Shown here piece by piece: positions 1 to 12,334 of a DNA stretch of 64,000 nucleotides. The first letter of the stretch is position 1. Every line of letters starts with the position of its first letter. The notes under the pieces are model-generated. The model worked only from the letters and a program-made list of their open reading frames with translations, was not told where the DNA came from and ran no database searches. Location of the stretch: positions 15,494,858 to 15,558,857 of the forward strand of contig OX387190.1 of NCBI GenBank assembly GCA_947561395.2, written 5' to 3'. This stretch comes from Buxus sempervirens. Taxonomy: Eukaryota > Streptophyta > Magnoliopsida > Buxales > Buxaceae. The position numbers and the translations under genes were made by a program.

Positions 1-1494
1 CTATGTGGTTATTTTAAACCTATGGATGTTTATTTTCTGATGTTTTGCACTTGCTCATGGAGAACTATGTGAATCCTTGCTCTCAGTAGCAAAGGATTCC
101 ATCCTTCTCCTAGGGAGTGGATTTTCATATATTCACGCACTTTTCACCATTTAAGCTAGATCTTGGATTTCCATGTTCAATACGGGAAATCTGAATCCAT
201 TGGCTTCAAAATGAATCTTAGAACTTCATGAGATGGTTTTTGTTGATTTTTAAGAGTTTTGGTCGAATTCACTTGCACACATGCAATGATTTTGGTTTTT
301 TTATCCAAAAATCTTCAAAACAGGGCAGATCTGTGGCCTGTCTTGGAATGCTTATAACTTCATCCTCCGGATGAATTTTTGAGTGATTCTAAAGACATGT
401 GATAGATGAGTTGGTCTATTTCATATCTGGAAAATTTCGTCCACTTTTATGTAGCCAATTTTTGACACCACCTGTTCAAAGTTTGTAAGTCAGTTCAGCC
501 CAGATTGCTGAACTTGCCGCTTTGATGGTGCACCGTTTGCTCAATTTTAATTCGTTTTGAGTGATTCTTATTTCTGAGTTTTCCTTAAGAAGTCTATTTT
601 AATTTCCAACTGGTTTCAGCAGATTTGGATCTGTTTTGTGCCTTGGGTGCTCAGTTGACTCAGAGGTGCTCGCTGGCATGGTCCAGAGCTAATCTGTGGT
701 CTTCTAGGCCTGTTCAAGAGAGCACACAAGTCACATCCGGATAGAGTTTGGGGTAAAGCCTTTTTCTTTGGAAAGATGGCACCACATAATTCCTTCATAC
801 CAATTTTCATGGATGTTTATTGAGCCAAACTCCACGAATAGGAATTTGAAAATGCCTACTCATCACTTTTGATATATTATAAACAGCAAATTTCAGATGT
901 GGATTTCTCTCTTATTTTGAATCGGATTGAGTTGAAATTTTTACAGTACACTCTATTATATACCAGTTTTCAAATGGCTTTGGTTTCATTGGATTTGGAT
1001 TTAAATTGAGTGAGTTATGGTTAATCGAAGCTTTCAAGCTCTTTTGATCTAATTTCTCCAGATTTGCCTTAGCTTGATTTTCTTCATTTTTACTTTGATT
1101 TCCCTTCACTCATGAAGTTTTAGAAGTGATGAATCCACGACAAGAGTCTAAGCACATTAGACTTCTCATGAGGAATGGTCACACACATTGTGCTTGTTAT
1201 AAGCACCTCTTTGTCCATTTTATTAGCAAACAATTTCTAGCATAAGCAAGCATGTGGCAACCATCTTAGACGGATGAGTGGGGGTGCCTAACACCTTCCC
1301 CCGCTCATAAATAATTCCCCTTACCTGATCTCTGGATTTTTCCTTGTATTAGAGCTACTTTGGCTCTATTTGGCTCTTATGAACCCTTTGGTGTCCATTC
1401 ACACCTTAACTTGGATGGTGGCGACTCTTTACATTTATCGATCCCCGCGTGACGATATAGGAAGTTATCCGAGATGACATTTCCATGTCTCACA
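1..1494 (-). mobile_element. Partial LTR, TGTGAGACATGG family, reverse orientation
   Basis: Read on the minus strand this starts with TGTGAGACATGG at 1494 and follows the same order as the complete copy at 46242-49065. That order is a 'gagtcgccaccat'-like block, a GGGGGAAGGTGTTAGGCACC-like block near 1290, then long A/T-rich sequence. The 3' half lies beyond the window edge. No coding sequence is seen. It appears to sit inside another copy of the same family that resumes at 1495. Confidence 0.75.
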
Positions 1495-3369
1495 GGATTA
1501 TCACCAATAGATGAAAATCAAAGCAAAAATTGCACAAAACCCAAGTTGAGTCAAATCCGGAAAATTCTGTAAAAGATAATGTCATTTGTCTTGAAATCCT
1601 TCAAATCCAATTTAAATTGAATCAAACCAAATTCGTTTGAAAGATTATGATAAATAGAAGACTCATGCAAATTTGCAATTAAATCCGGTTAAAATCCTAG
1701 GAGTTATTCTGCTTTGAAATCTGCTGCTGGAGATAATTAAAAGTGATAAGTGGGCAACTTTGGAAAATCATTTAGAAAAATCAGCTCCATATAAATCCAT
1801 GAAATTTGGTGGAAATGAAATATGTATGGCCATCTTTCAAAAGCAACTAGCCTCATACAAAAATTCATTCGGATGTGCCTTGGGTGGTCTCCCGAACAAG
1901 CCCCGAAGATCACAGATTTACCCAGAAAAGTGCTGTTGAGCAGTTTTGAGCAAATCTGTTACCAACAACACAAATGGAGTCAAACAATTATGAAACCAAC
2001 TGGATTTGAAACTAGACTTCCAAGGGAAAACTCAGAAATAAGAATCACTTGAATCGGACTTAAAACTAACACATGGCGCTCAGTCGAAGTGACAGGTTCC
2101 GCATTCAGACCTGAACTGACCTATCAACTTCGACAGAGATGTGTCAAAATTCCGATTGATAGAAATTCATGAACTTTTACAGGCATAAACTAGACAGCCT
2201 CACCTTTCCCATGGCTCTAGAATCACTCCAAAATTAATCCGGACGATGAAGTTACGAGTGTCCGAAGTTAGGGTACAGTTGCTGTCAAGTTAAGCCTTTT
2301 TTTTAGTAAAATCAATTTAAAACAGTGACCAAGTGTGTGTATTCCGTGCAAGATGACTCAAAATAACTTTCAAAAGATATTGAAGAGCCTCTAAGAAGAA
2401 ATGGGGCACAAGTTTGGCTCAGCATCCTCTCCGATTGGAAAGGATATGCCAAAAACCCCAAAAGTGAGCAAAAATGCCCAAAACCGAGAGGTTGGACCTA
2501 GAGGCCTTCAATACTCAACAAAACTTGCTTGAAATCATATTGAAAACCAACAAGAAATATTCCAGAATTATTTGCTTGGGGCTATTTATTCCAGATCTAC
2601 CACAATGACGGCAATAGATCCGAAATACAAGCCAAATCCGACAAAACAAGTGCTATGTGTGCATGTGTATAAAAATCCATTCAAGAACAATATAACAACA
2701 TATAGCATGCATTCATATCAATCAAAAGGGGTTCTAGAACAACCTAAGGTTCCGTTCCATTATCGTTTCCCTTAGTTCTCTCTTCCCGTTAAACACGGTT
2801 CTTCAAGATAATCTTGGGGTACTTTGAATATGAAACGGTTTTCATAGAATCAAAAGGCTTATTCCAACATAATAACATATAGCATGCATTTAGATCAATC
2901 AAAAAGGTTCTAGAACAACCTAGGGTTCCGTTCCATTATCGTTTCCCTTAGTTCTCTCTCCCCGTTAAACATGATTCTTCAAGATAATCTTGGGGTACTT
3001 TGAATATGAAACGGTTTTCATAGATTCAAAAGGCTTATTCAAATAGGTTCTAATACTAGGATCAATCCCCAGTCTCGTTTCCCCTAGATCCCGCCTTCAC
3101 GTTTTACGGCTAGGGGTAGTCTCGAGGTACTTTGAGTAGGAGAAGGGTTTTCATACACATAGAAGAGGCCTTATTCTACAGAAAGGTAGAAGAAGTGATC
3201 TAGATCTAGAATGTAAAAACAGAAAATTAAAGAGAGGTTTGAGGCTTACCTGGGCTTCTGGAAGCAAGACTGCAGCGGTTCCCCTCTTCACTCGGAGCTC
3301 TTTGATCTCTAACTTCTTGGCAAAAGTTCTTGGCAAGAGTTAATGGCCATTTGCTTAAGGAAGAGCCTC

Positions 3370-3379
3370 CTATTTATAG
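3370..3379 (+). promoter_or_regulatory. Probable LTR TATA box
   Basis: CTATTTATAG lies in 'gagcctc-CTATTTATAG-gcaaaggc', a context repeated at 5298, 8062, 35089 and 48004 in other copies. Conservation in every copy supports a core promoter marking the U3/R boundary; transcription is inferred. Confidence 0.55.
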
Positions 3380-3544
3380 GCAAAGGCTAGGGTTAGGGTT
3401 GGTGGGATGGTAGACACAAACTAATGTCTAGAGCCCACCAACCTTAACCCTAAGGCTATTTCCGAGATTTCCACTCCTTTAATGAGGGATATGATGGTAA
3501 AAGGTAAAAACTCTCGGAAAACCCTAATTTTGAGCAAAAAGCAT

Positions 3545-3690
3545 GTATCCGACATATCAGGTCGGATACACGAGCACCTATACGTATCCGGCATATGTTG
3601 CCGGATACATTAAGGTCTACTTGTATCCAACAACTTATGTCAGATATGAAGAGGTATGCTTGTATCTGACCTGAGTTGTCGGATACAAGG
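3545..3690. repeat. Array of GTATCCGACA palindromes in an LTR
   Basis: Four imperfect stem-loop units pair GTATCCGACA-type arms with TGTCGGATAC-type arms, separated by 15-25 bp. It starts about 170 bp downstream of the CTATTTATAG box. Equivalent arrays occur at 35262-35404 and, in an unrelated element, at 60249-60500. Confidence 0.75.
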
Positions 3691-5297
3691 AAAAATGCAC
3701 ATTTCTCAAATTTTGTGCTGGCTTTAAAGGAAATAATGATTTTTGCCAATTATTCTTCGTTTTTACTGTTCAATTTGGGGTGTCTACAATTCCACATGAG
3801 TAATCCAATGGATTTGGGCTCTCCTCATGGATATATCAATTTAGAACTTCATGACTGAAGGAAAATCCAATTAAAATTTGAAGAAAGAACAATTCAAGGC
3901 AAACCTAGAAAAATCATATTATAAGAACGTGAAAGCTTCGATTAACCACAAATCACTCAATTTAACTTCAAATCCAATGAAACCAAAGCCATTTGAAAAC
4001 TGGCATGAAGTAAAATACTTATTAAAAAAAATCAGCTCAATCTGATTTAAAACAAGAGAGAAATCTTCTCTGAAAATCTGCTGTTGTAACTCAAAGAAAA
4101 GAGATGAGTAAGCATTTTTGAAACTCTATTTGTGGAGTTTGGCTCCATATAAATTCGTAAAAATTTGCATGGATGAATTATGTAGTGCCATATTTCAACA
4201 AAAATAAACCTTGCACCAAACTCAATCCATTTGTGACTTGTGTGTCCTCTTGAACATGCCTAGAGGATCATAGATTAACCCAGAACTCTGTTACAGAGCC
4301 ACTCTGAGTCAATCAAGCACACAAACCACAAATCAGATCAAAATCTATTGAAACTAATTGGAATAGAAAATAGACTCCTTAAAGAAAATACAGAGACTGA
4401 AATCACTCAAAACGGATTAAAATTGAGCAAATGGTGCACCATCAAAGCGGCAAATTCAGCAATATGGGCTGAACTGACTTACAGACTTTGAATAGATGGT
4501 GTCAAAAATTGGCTGCATAAAAATGAATGAAAATTTCCAGATACAAACTAGACATTCTCATCTATCACATGTCTTTGGAATCACTCAAAAATTCATCCGG
4601 AGGATGAAGTTATAAGCATTCTAAGACAGGCAACAGATGCTGTCCTGTTTTGAAGAACTTTGAATAAAAAGCCAAAATCAGTGCATGTGTGCAAGTGGAT
4701 TCGACCAAAACAACTTAAAATCATGAAAAACAACTCATGAAGTCCTAAAAGTTCATTCTAAGGCCCGGGATCTCAGATTTTCCATATTGAACATGGAAAG
4801 TCCAAGATCTAGCCTATTTGATGAAAATAGTGAAAAATGTGTGAAGAGGTGTGGAAAATCACATTTCTAGGAGAAGATTGGGATCCATTGCTATTGAGAG
4901 TAGGGATCCTTACATCTTCTCCATATTCAAATCCAAATTACAGCAAACATAAGAACAATATGAAATCAATATGCATCTTATTCAAAATGGGTTTTAAACC
5001 TATGGTTCCATTCCAACTTCTTTTTCCCCAGGCTCTCTCTTCAGGTTTTACGGCTAGAGAGGATTCCTAGGTACTTTGGAAGTGGTTTGGGGCTTTAAAC
5101 ACACACCAAGTCCTTACACTACAGAAAGGTAGAAGGAGAGAGCTAGTGCTGGAAATGTAAAGAGAAAGCTGGAAAATCAAATGGAGCTTTACCTTGGTAG
5201 CTTAAGCACTTGAGTAGATAATCCAACAGAGTTTCCTTTCTTCTTGCAGAGCTTCAATGCTTCAAATTGCCAGCCATTTGCAAGAGGAGGACCCCTC

Positions 5298-5307
5298 TAT
5301 TTATAGG
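5298..5307 (+). promoter_or_regulatory. Probable LTR TATA box
   Basis: CTATTTATAG in the same context as the other family copies; the palindrome array starts about 270 bp downstream. Confidence 0.55.
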
Positions 5308-5574
5308 CACAGCCAAGGGTAGAAAAGTCCCAAGGGTATGCCCAAAAATCCCTCTAGATTGTTCCAATTCAAGTTAAAGCCTTGAATTGTTGTAAATCTA
5401 GAAGTTTCAGAGAATGAAATAGGGAGTTCAAGTCCCTGAGAGAGAGGTAATGTGCGTAAATAAGGCTTAGAGATTGAGCCTTTTCGCAAATGCACAAAAC
5501 AAGCAAAACCACATACACAATGCAGTTTCCATAGAACCGTCACTCTAAATGCAGTTTTCATGCAAATTCACCTC

Positions 5575-5773
5575 AACCGCACATACACTGCGGTTCCAAT
5601 TTGGTTATGCTCCTCATGATTGCTGTCGACGTGGACGAACGGCCAAAGCTTCTAGAAGCCACGTGGCAACTCACGCAAGAAGCATGAACACAAACCACAC
5701 TGTGTGCGCGGTCGAAACCGCACACACAAGGCGGTTCAGACCAAATTAACCAAAACCGCACATATACTGCGGT
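5575..5773. repeat. Palindrome array of the ACCGCACATACACTGCGGT type
   Basis: Units near 5575, 5715 and 5755 pair ACCGCACA with TGCGGT-type arms. They occupy the position held by GTATCCGACA palindromes in the 1495-3788 copy, with unrelated sequence. A parallel set lies at 48215-48480. Confidence 0.7.
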
Positions 5774-5817
5774 CAGCACATTTTTGGTTGGTTTTGAGCC
5801 TTAACTGCATAGGCCAG

Positions 5818-5922
5818 GCTTATTTACATGTAATATCGTTTAAGTAAATGTCCTTGTATTTTTAATCTCCATTTACTTAAGATATTACATGTAAATAAGC
5901 AAACACCCCCCCCCCCCCCCCC
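5818..5922. repeat. Hairpin followed by poly-C (17 C)
   Basis: Arms GCTTATTTACATGTAATATC and GATATTACATGTAAATAAGC are perfect inverted repeats. Inside them lies a second stem (TTTAAGTAAATG / CATTTACTTAA). A run of 17 C follows at 5906-5922. The same block is at 35428-35528 and 48525-48629, and a related one at 41907-41985 in another LTR family. Confidence 0.85.
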
Positions 5923-8061
5923 ATTTGAATCCATTAAAAATATTTCCAGACCCAAATTCCAAGTGAATAAAAAGTCAACTTTCTAGTTCTAGGCTAAATT
6001 CCAGTTTTTCAGGTTCGGTAAAAAAATTCAACATGTTGATACAAAGGTATTTATCAAGATTTAAAATCTCAAAAAATTCATTTATGCAATAACATTGCTA
6101 AAAACCTGATTACCGGGAAAAATTATCTTGAAATCTTGCTTTAAAAAATATTTCATTTTCTGGGGTCAAAAGTCAACAAAATTCAACACGAAAAAGTTTG
6201 ACTTTGCATAAAATATTGAATTCGGGCCTTTTCCTTTGCGGCTTTGGATTCAAATGGGTTAAGGATCTCAAACCCAATGCTAAAAATTGAAAATTCAAAT
6301 AAAATATTTCTTCCCTTCAGGATTTATCAAAAATCGTGCAATTTTGGGATGTTTACAATGTCATTTCAGTGTTTTTACATTCTGAGATTATGATTCGAGA
6401 TAGATATTATATTAAGTCTTCCGCTTTATCATTATTTGATTTATTGCATTTTGATATATTTGATGAGCATAGATTATCTGTTGGTATCAGATGATTGGTA
6501 GTGTTCATAGATGAGTGAATTTGGATTTATTGTCTTAAATTTTAATTACTACCCGAATTTACTTGTCGCTCGACATACCAATTCTAGTAATTCTGTAGTT
6601 TAATCCATAAGATACTGGAATTGAACTAGTGTATATCACAAAAAGGCTTTGCTGGCTGTGAGACATGGGAAAAATCAATTTACATGATTTCCTCAATCAT
6701 CACACGGGATTAAATAAAACAAAGAGTCGCCACCATTCAATTTAGGTGTGAATGGACACCAAAATATTAAATAAGCACAAAAGGCAAATTTTAGGGCAAA
6801 ATATCCCTCCTAAAAAAAACAACCAGAGATGGGTAAGGGGATTAAGTTATGAATAGGGGAAGGTGTTAGGCACCCCTATTCATCCACACAAAGTGGTTGC
6901 CAGGCATTGTTCATGTTTAAAATAAAGGAAAAAGCTTGCTATAAAAATCAGGTAAAATCACAAAAAAGGCAAAAATATATGGTTTTTTCATACGAATAGT
7001 CTGATTGATCCAGAACTATCAAATATGATCATACCATTCCTAGGGTTTCATGATCAAAACAAAATTGAGATGAAATCAAATAAAATCAATTTAAAGTGAA
7101 AAATCCAAAAATCTGGCTTCAAGTCAAAATTCTAGAAATCTAGAAAAATATGATTTTTATAAAATATTTCAAAATTGAACTTGAATAGTCCAGGATATAG
7201 ATAAAGCCCATATTTTCACATTAAATCTGAAAATCAAAACCAAAAATACCCAAGTTTATGAAAAACATCAAAAGGGGAGAATTTAGACCGTAGGGTCTTA
7301 TCTCAATAATGAAAAACAATTTAAAAACCATCTCATGAAACCCTAGATTTTATTTTCAGGCTTTTGGATTCAAATCTATCATATTGATCATGATAAATCC
7401 AAGATCCTAGCCTAAAATCACAAAAATCACGAAAACAGTGCTGTAGGTGCAAAAGTGGCAAAAATCCAAATTTTGGCAAAAAGTGGGATCTCATGCTATA
7501 AACATCATAGACTCATGTCATTCATTCAGATTCATCATAAAAACAATTAAACATGATCAGGATATTCAAAATAGCCACATCTCACAAATTAGAGCACATG
7601 GGGGTCTACCCTACGGATCCACCTGGTCCCTTTTCCCCTAGTTCTCTCTTCACGTTTTACGGCTAGAGAGGATTCTTGAGGTACTTGGAGATAGGTTTGG
7701 TTACACAAACACAATCAGAGGCTTTATTCTAAAAGAAAAAGAAAAAAAACAGATATGGGATTCTATTCTAGGGATCCACCTGTTCCCCTTTCCCCTAGTT
7801 CTCTCTTCACGTTTTACGGCTAAAGAGACCCTTGAGGTACTTAGAGACAAGTTTAGGAATACAAAAACAGATATGGCCTTATTCTACAGCAATAGAGATG
7901 ATCCTATTACTTCTAGAATTGAAGACAGAAAAATAAAAAGGGATAGGGGACTTACCTGGATTGAGCAGGCAGAGCAGCAGGAGTTCTTTCTCTTCTCTTG
8001 GAGCTTCTTAGAATTCCTTGGACTTCAAATTTTCGTGGCCTTTTGCTAGAGGAAAGAGCCT

Positions 8062-8071
8062 CTATTTATAG
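8062..8071 (+). promoter_or_regulatory. Probable LTR TATA box
   Basis: CTATTTATAG in the conserved 'gagcct-CTATTTATAG' context; palindromes begin about 200 bp downstream. Confidence 0.55.
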
Positions 8072-8263
8072 ACAGAGCTAGGGGTATGGTTGGTCCAAAG
8101 GTTTGGCAAGATAGAGTTTTAGTTTGAGTTAAACACAAGATCATGCCAATCCTTTATCCACAAAGATATTTCGAATAAATAAATAAATAAATTCGCTTAT
8201 CCAGAGAGATATTTGGATGCAGATAAGGCTCAAAAATAAAAAAGGTAAAATTCGCACAAAGAC

Positions 8264-8377
8264 CCCCGTGCCCGTATATATATTACGGTCGCGCCCTGCC
8301 CGTATTATTAATACGGGCACGCCGTGACCGTATATCAACTGCAGGTATGACCAGACCGTAAACAAAATACGGTCATG
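8264..8377. repeat. Palindrome array of the CCGTATATATATTACGG type
   Basis: Three or four stems pair CCCGTAT/ATACGGG and GACCGTA/TACGGTC. The array occupies the same position relative to the TATA box as the arrays at 3545, 5575, 35262 and 48215, but with a third unrelated sequence. Confidence 0.7.
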
Positions 8378-8481
8378 ATCAGTTTGGCCAGATTTTATAC
8401 TTTTTTGACCTGTTTCAAATCCCAATTAATATTTTCAATTATTTTCTCATTTTTAGTGCAAGTTGGGGTGTCTACACTGGC

Positions 8482-9282
8482 AAGCCATTTTTGGGCAGTA
8501 GAGGAAACCGCTGGTAAAACCTGAATCGGCAGTTTTTTGCCTTCAATGGCTGTAAAAGTGTGTTATTTTGTAGTGAATAAATGAAATTACAATGTCTCCA
8601 AATTAAAGTTGTCTTGCCTTCAGTACTTCGAGGGCGATTCCTAGTTTCTTCCTCTTTTAATGCTTAGCTGCATGTGCACACTTTGAACTTTAAAATTGGT
8701 TCAGAACTAGGGTGCTTATCATACGAAAAGTAATAGCCTCGCTTACTAAGTTTTACTCATCCCTTTTATTTTAACCATTTCAGGAAACAATCAGGGATCT
8801 AGCTCTCCAGGGAAGAGACTGATGAACTATATATGTTATTTTAACCATTTCAGGAAAGAACCATTAGATAGTTTTTAGTAATTTATTATGGATATATATG
8901 TTAGTCAAACATTTGGATGAACTATTTTATTGTTAGACGGGTTTTATTTTGACAATGGATGTGTACTTTAAAAACCTTGGTTAGGTTCATTTATTTGATT
9001 TTTGAGTTTTGGGATTCTTTTCATTAATGTTTAGCGGCAATTATCAGCAGATAATATATATAGCCATTGCAAGGTTAATCGTTTATTGCTTTGATACCAT
9101 GATAAAGAGAATATATTTGGGATACTTTCTCACTAAATCAGTGAGGCAAGTATTTCGTTATTTATAAAGTAAATTTGCTCCTACGTTACAGCAGTACAAT
9201 TAGAGATTAATATATATCGTCGGGCCGAATACAACATAATTAATACATTCAATAATATCCACTTGATGTCTCAAAGGCCTGG
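8482..9282. other. Non-coding spacer downstream of the BAHD gene
   Basis: A/T-rich sequence without a convincing coding region. It contains a local direct repeat 'tattttaaccatttcaggaaa' (about 8765 and 8835). It was contiguous with 6357-6656 before the solo LTR inserted. The end nearest 9282 should hold the 3' UTR and polyadenylation site of the minus-strand BAHD gene. Confidence 0.5.
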
Positions 9283-11148
9283 TCATGGTGTACCAATGCC
9301 TGGAAGATGCGAATGGTCTTGGTTGAATTCTGATTGCATCAACTCTTGGAAGGTCTTCATGGAAGATTCAGGCAAACCGAGAGACAACACTATGTTCTCA
9401 CTATCTTTACCTTGAGAAAGATAAAAAATTTCTCCATCTGCCAGTATTGCAGGTGCAACTTGTGTAGGGTGCCCCCAACCAAAATCTGATTCATAAAGGG
9501 GCAGCCTATGTAGTTTAACAATAGAACAAGTATTTTCAAATTCAAAGTCACTTCTTGTAGCTTCAAAATAGTCAATAAAGGACTGAACATAGGCTCTGGA
9601 GGCCACCGAGCTTATGGTGTCCTGAATCAATTTTATTACAAATGATAGCGGTTTCTGACCCAAGTCACCTGCGTCACAGTAACACATAGAACTTGCTACA
9701 CCAACGCCAAAATACCCTTTTGGAAACATTCGACCAATTTTCTTCCTCAGATCTACGCAAATCAAAATCCCAACCTTCCTGCCTGATTCTATTTTAAGTG
9801 CTTTGGTTCGATTACGCCACACTAAAGCTGTAACAAGTTCAAAGGTTGTTGGGAACCTTATGGAGTGATCATTCAAGATTAATTTTGATTTCATTTGAGT
9901 CAATAATTTTGGATTGAAGCAAAAATACCACGCGACCATTAATGGAGGATCCCATGGCATCTCTCTGATCATCCACATGACATCACGACCCTTTTTCCTT
10001 GAAAATTCATGATGGGGAAACTCAATCTTAGGAGGTTGTCTAGCTCTTAAAATGGATCTATCCAGAAATGGAGGAGATGTTAACTGTAAGCCCCTAGCAA
10101 TTTCAGACCAAGAAACTAGGAATCCTCCCAACGAGTTCCCATCAGACAATAAGCTGGACATAGATACTCCAAGAACAAATCCTCCGCACTCGAACCTTGT
10201 TACCTAAAGATACAACAAGGCTGAAATATGTTATGATATGATCCTTTTTATTAACTAAACAAGAATAGCTATATTCCTCAACACAAACTCAAACCTTTCA
10301 TGGGCAACACAATGATAAGGAGATGGACTCGTATCTAATCTACTCAAGCACAGGGCAAGTACCATGACAATCAAGATCACTCTTCCAAGAAGTGGTACAA
10401 ATATTGCTTTCAGAATATATACGAAGAGACATCAAGGTCTCCTTTGTTCCAAGACACAAACAAAACTACAAATGTTATAGTAGTGTAAAAAAACTACAAA
10501 TGTTAACTTAGATAGTAGTGTTACTTGGTCAGAGAATATTCCAGTAACTATCATGGAACATCCATGTAACTAAAGACTGCGAACTAGGTATTGTAGACGA
10601 AGTTTCATATAATTAATGAATTAAAAAATATGTCACTTCCCCATGAGAAACAGTACTCATGGACAGACTGAGTGAACGTTCACCTGTATCATCAGAGGAG
10701 GTTTGTCGAAAGCAGTGATTGCTCCCTCGGGAGAATAAATAAGTTGTGGAAGCATAACAGAATCTATAAATGAAATATCACCCAACACATCCATCTTGGT
10801 CTCAACATGTGCCTCAACAAATGGCACTCCTTCTCCCGTGCAGTCTACAACAAATTTTCCATCTGAGTCCATGATTACACGCCCTGCTAAAGGATAGAAA
10901 TGAACCAAAGCCTCAGCCAAGGAACATTTCATCACCTCAAACACAGTATCAGTACTCCTTTTTTCTCCATTTGCCTTGAAACTAAATATAAAATCACTAT
11001 GATAATACCAATTTTGCTCCATATTTGATAAGAAATAATTGCCCTTTGGTGTTTTCCTCGTGGGACGAATCAAGATAGGTTCCGTCTTCTTTATGGTAAA
11101 CATTTCGTCAACTCTATTTGAATCTCCCATTTTTACTGCACCATTCAT
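9283..11148 (-). CDS. BAHD acyltransferase, two exons, apparently intact
   Basis: Exon 1 is 11148-10684 and exon 2 is 10203-9283. The 480-bp phase-0 intron has a GT donor after '..CCTCTGATGATACAG' and an AG acceptor before 'GTAACAAGGTTC'. The product is 461 aa, a usual BAHD length. ATG 11130 has a stronger context and would give 455 aa. Seen: an N-terminal 'TPKGNYFLSN' segment, 'ALVHFYPLAGR' and an intact DFGWG motif (about residues 395-399). The HxxxD position reads S-L-L-S-D (residues 172-176), so the general-base His is absent. BAHD enzymes transfer acyl groups from CoA to alcohols or amines in the cytosol. The N-terminus recalls the omega-hydroxyacid/fatty-alcohol hydroxycinnamoyl transferase clade, an inference from motifs. 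Without the His, activity may be lost or changed. A broken duplicate of exon 2 lies 2.1 kb away. Confidence 0.85.
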
Positions 11149-12334
11149 TCACGAACATAAAATTATTGTTAATACAACAATTAAATTTAATTACTTTGAA
11201 CTTAATTTGGTAGAAACGAAGAACAAGGAGACCCAAATACAGAAAGTAAAAGATATATTAACCAAACCGACTTTTAATAAAGAAAATCTCCAACCAACCT
11301 CGAAGAGCCGAAGACAAGAGCTTAAGTTGAAACTACAAGCTCGATCTGCGTGAACGAAGAAGAAACATCAAAGATATATAAAGCAAAAACTGTGGCCCCA
11401 ATGGGAATCTTGTGGTGCAAAATTTTAAACAAAGCGGACAAATATTAACTTTGTCTTGCTCTTCACATGCATGTGATGATATGCAGAGTCAGGATTTTCA
11501 CTTAATGTGGGCAGTGCAATGAAAAATAGAAGATAACTGGAACAAATGAAAAGGATAGTGATCAAATTAAATATTCTAGTACGGGCAAACTATGTGTTTA
11601 CAAGTAAATAAAAGAGATTTTTGTAATTTTAAGGTAGGCATATATATAAATTCATTCACATGCATGTGATGATATCATATGATATTTAAAATAAAATAAA
11701 AAAATTTTTATTTTATTTTATTTTAAGGAATCTGTTAGAAAATAAATAAAATAACAACTTCAAGCATGCCGACGAAAAATATGACATGAAATTCAAATGA
11801 TTGTATATGCACGTATGAATGTTTGTTATTATGTAAATATACAAATAACAGAGAATCTATAAATTGGATTAACTTAATTACCACGGGTAAAAACTTAATT
11901 ACCATAGAGATATATAAAGAAAGCTAGAAAGGAAAAAATATCTGCCATCATACCTAGAAGCTAGCTTCCTACCAAAAAAAAAAACCAGAAACTAGCTATT
12001 TCTGAAGAAAGAAGAAACATAACGATATATAAAAAATAAAATTATAAAAAATGTTTGGCCAAACTAAAGATACGAGCATCCAATCAGTAGAATTGCCACG
12101 TTATCTATTGATCACATGACTATCTAGAACGGAACGCACGTTGCAACTGGAGACAAACATAAAGCCAAATCTGTCCTCTCTGTCTCTCTCTTTCTTGCCT
12201 CCATTTCACCATTTATGTCATATGCGAAGTTTTTTCGATCGGGTGGACCTACATTGGAGGGCCGACAAGTCATATTGAAGCTGAATTAGGCCCAAGTCCT
12301 AAAAGGATTGGCAACGGTTTGGTTAAAAACATCG
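11149..12334. other. Upstream region of the BAHD gene, no coding sequence
   Basis: A/T-rich. It contains a duplicated 'tcacatgcatgtgatgatat' (about 11464 and 11658) and, at about 11367, a TATATAAAG-like string that on the minus strand would lie some 220 bp upstream of the start codon. No gene is seen. It probably includes the BAHD promoter. Confidence 0.4.

Larger units (their letters stand above)
1495..3788 (+). mobile_element. 3' part of an LTR of the same family
   Basis: The sequence matches the copy at 33015-35964 from its 'accaatagatg' segment onward, including the 'tctctccccgtt' segments, the CTATTTATAG box and a GTATCCGACA palindrome array. It ends in GGGGTGTCTACA at 3788. The 5' part was separated by the reverse copy at 1-1494 and is out of view. 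Neighbouring blocks near 2700-2810 and 2880-3010 are an internal direct duplication (gttccgttccattatcg twice). It lacks the hairpin/poly-C block found near the end of the 33015 copy. Confidence 0.7.
3789..6356 (+). mobile_element. 3' part of a third LTR of the same family
   Basis: From 'attccacatgag' at 3789 this aligns with the copy at 46242-49065 from about 46560 onward, and it ends in TTTTGGGATGTTTACA at 6356, a slightly mutated family end. The copy ending at 3788 was apparently inserted into it. It contains the TATA-like box, the ACCGCACATACACTGCGGT palindromes and the hairpin/poly-C block. Confidence 0.65.
6657..8476 (+). mobile_element. Complete solo LTR, TGTGAGACATGG family
   Basis: It starts TGTGAGACATGG at 6657 and ends GGGGTGTCTACA at 8476. 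It is flanked by the perfect 5-bp duplication CTGGC (6652-6656 and 8477-8481). No internal coding region, primer site or second LTR is present, so it is a solo LTR of 1820 bp. It has 'cgccaccattcaatt' and 'gaaggtgttaggcacc' blocks near the 5' end and two 'tctcttcacgttttacggct' repeats at about 7645 and 7800. The termini resemble those of Tat/Ogre-type plant gypsy LTRs; this assignment is from memory and weak. Confidence 0.9.

Noticed and set aside
7447-8425. Short reading frames inside the solo LTR 6657-8476
   Set aside because: They lie within LTR sequence on both strands, are A/T-driven and are not shared between copies.
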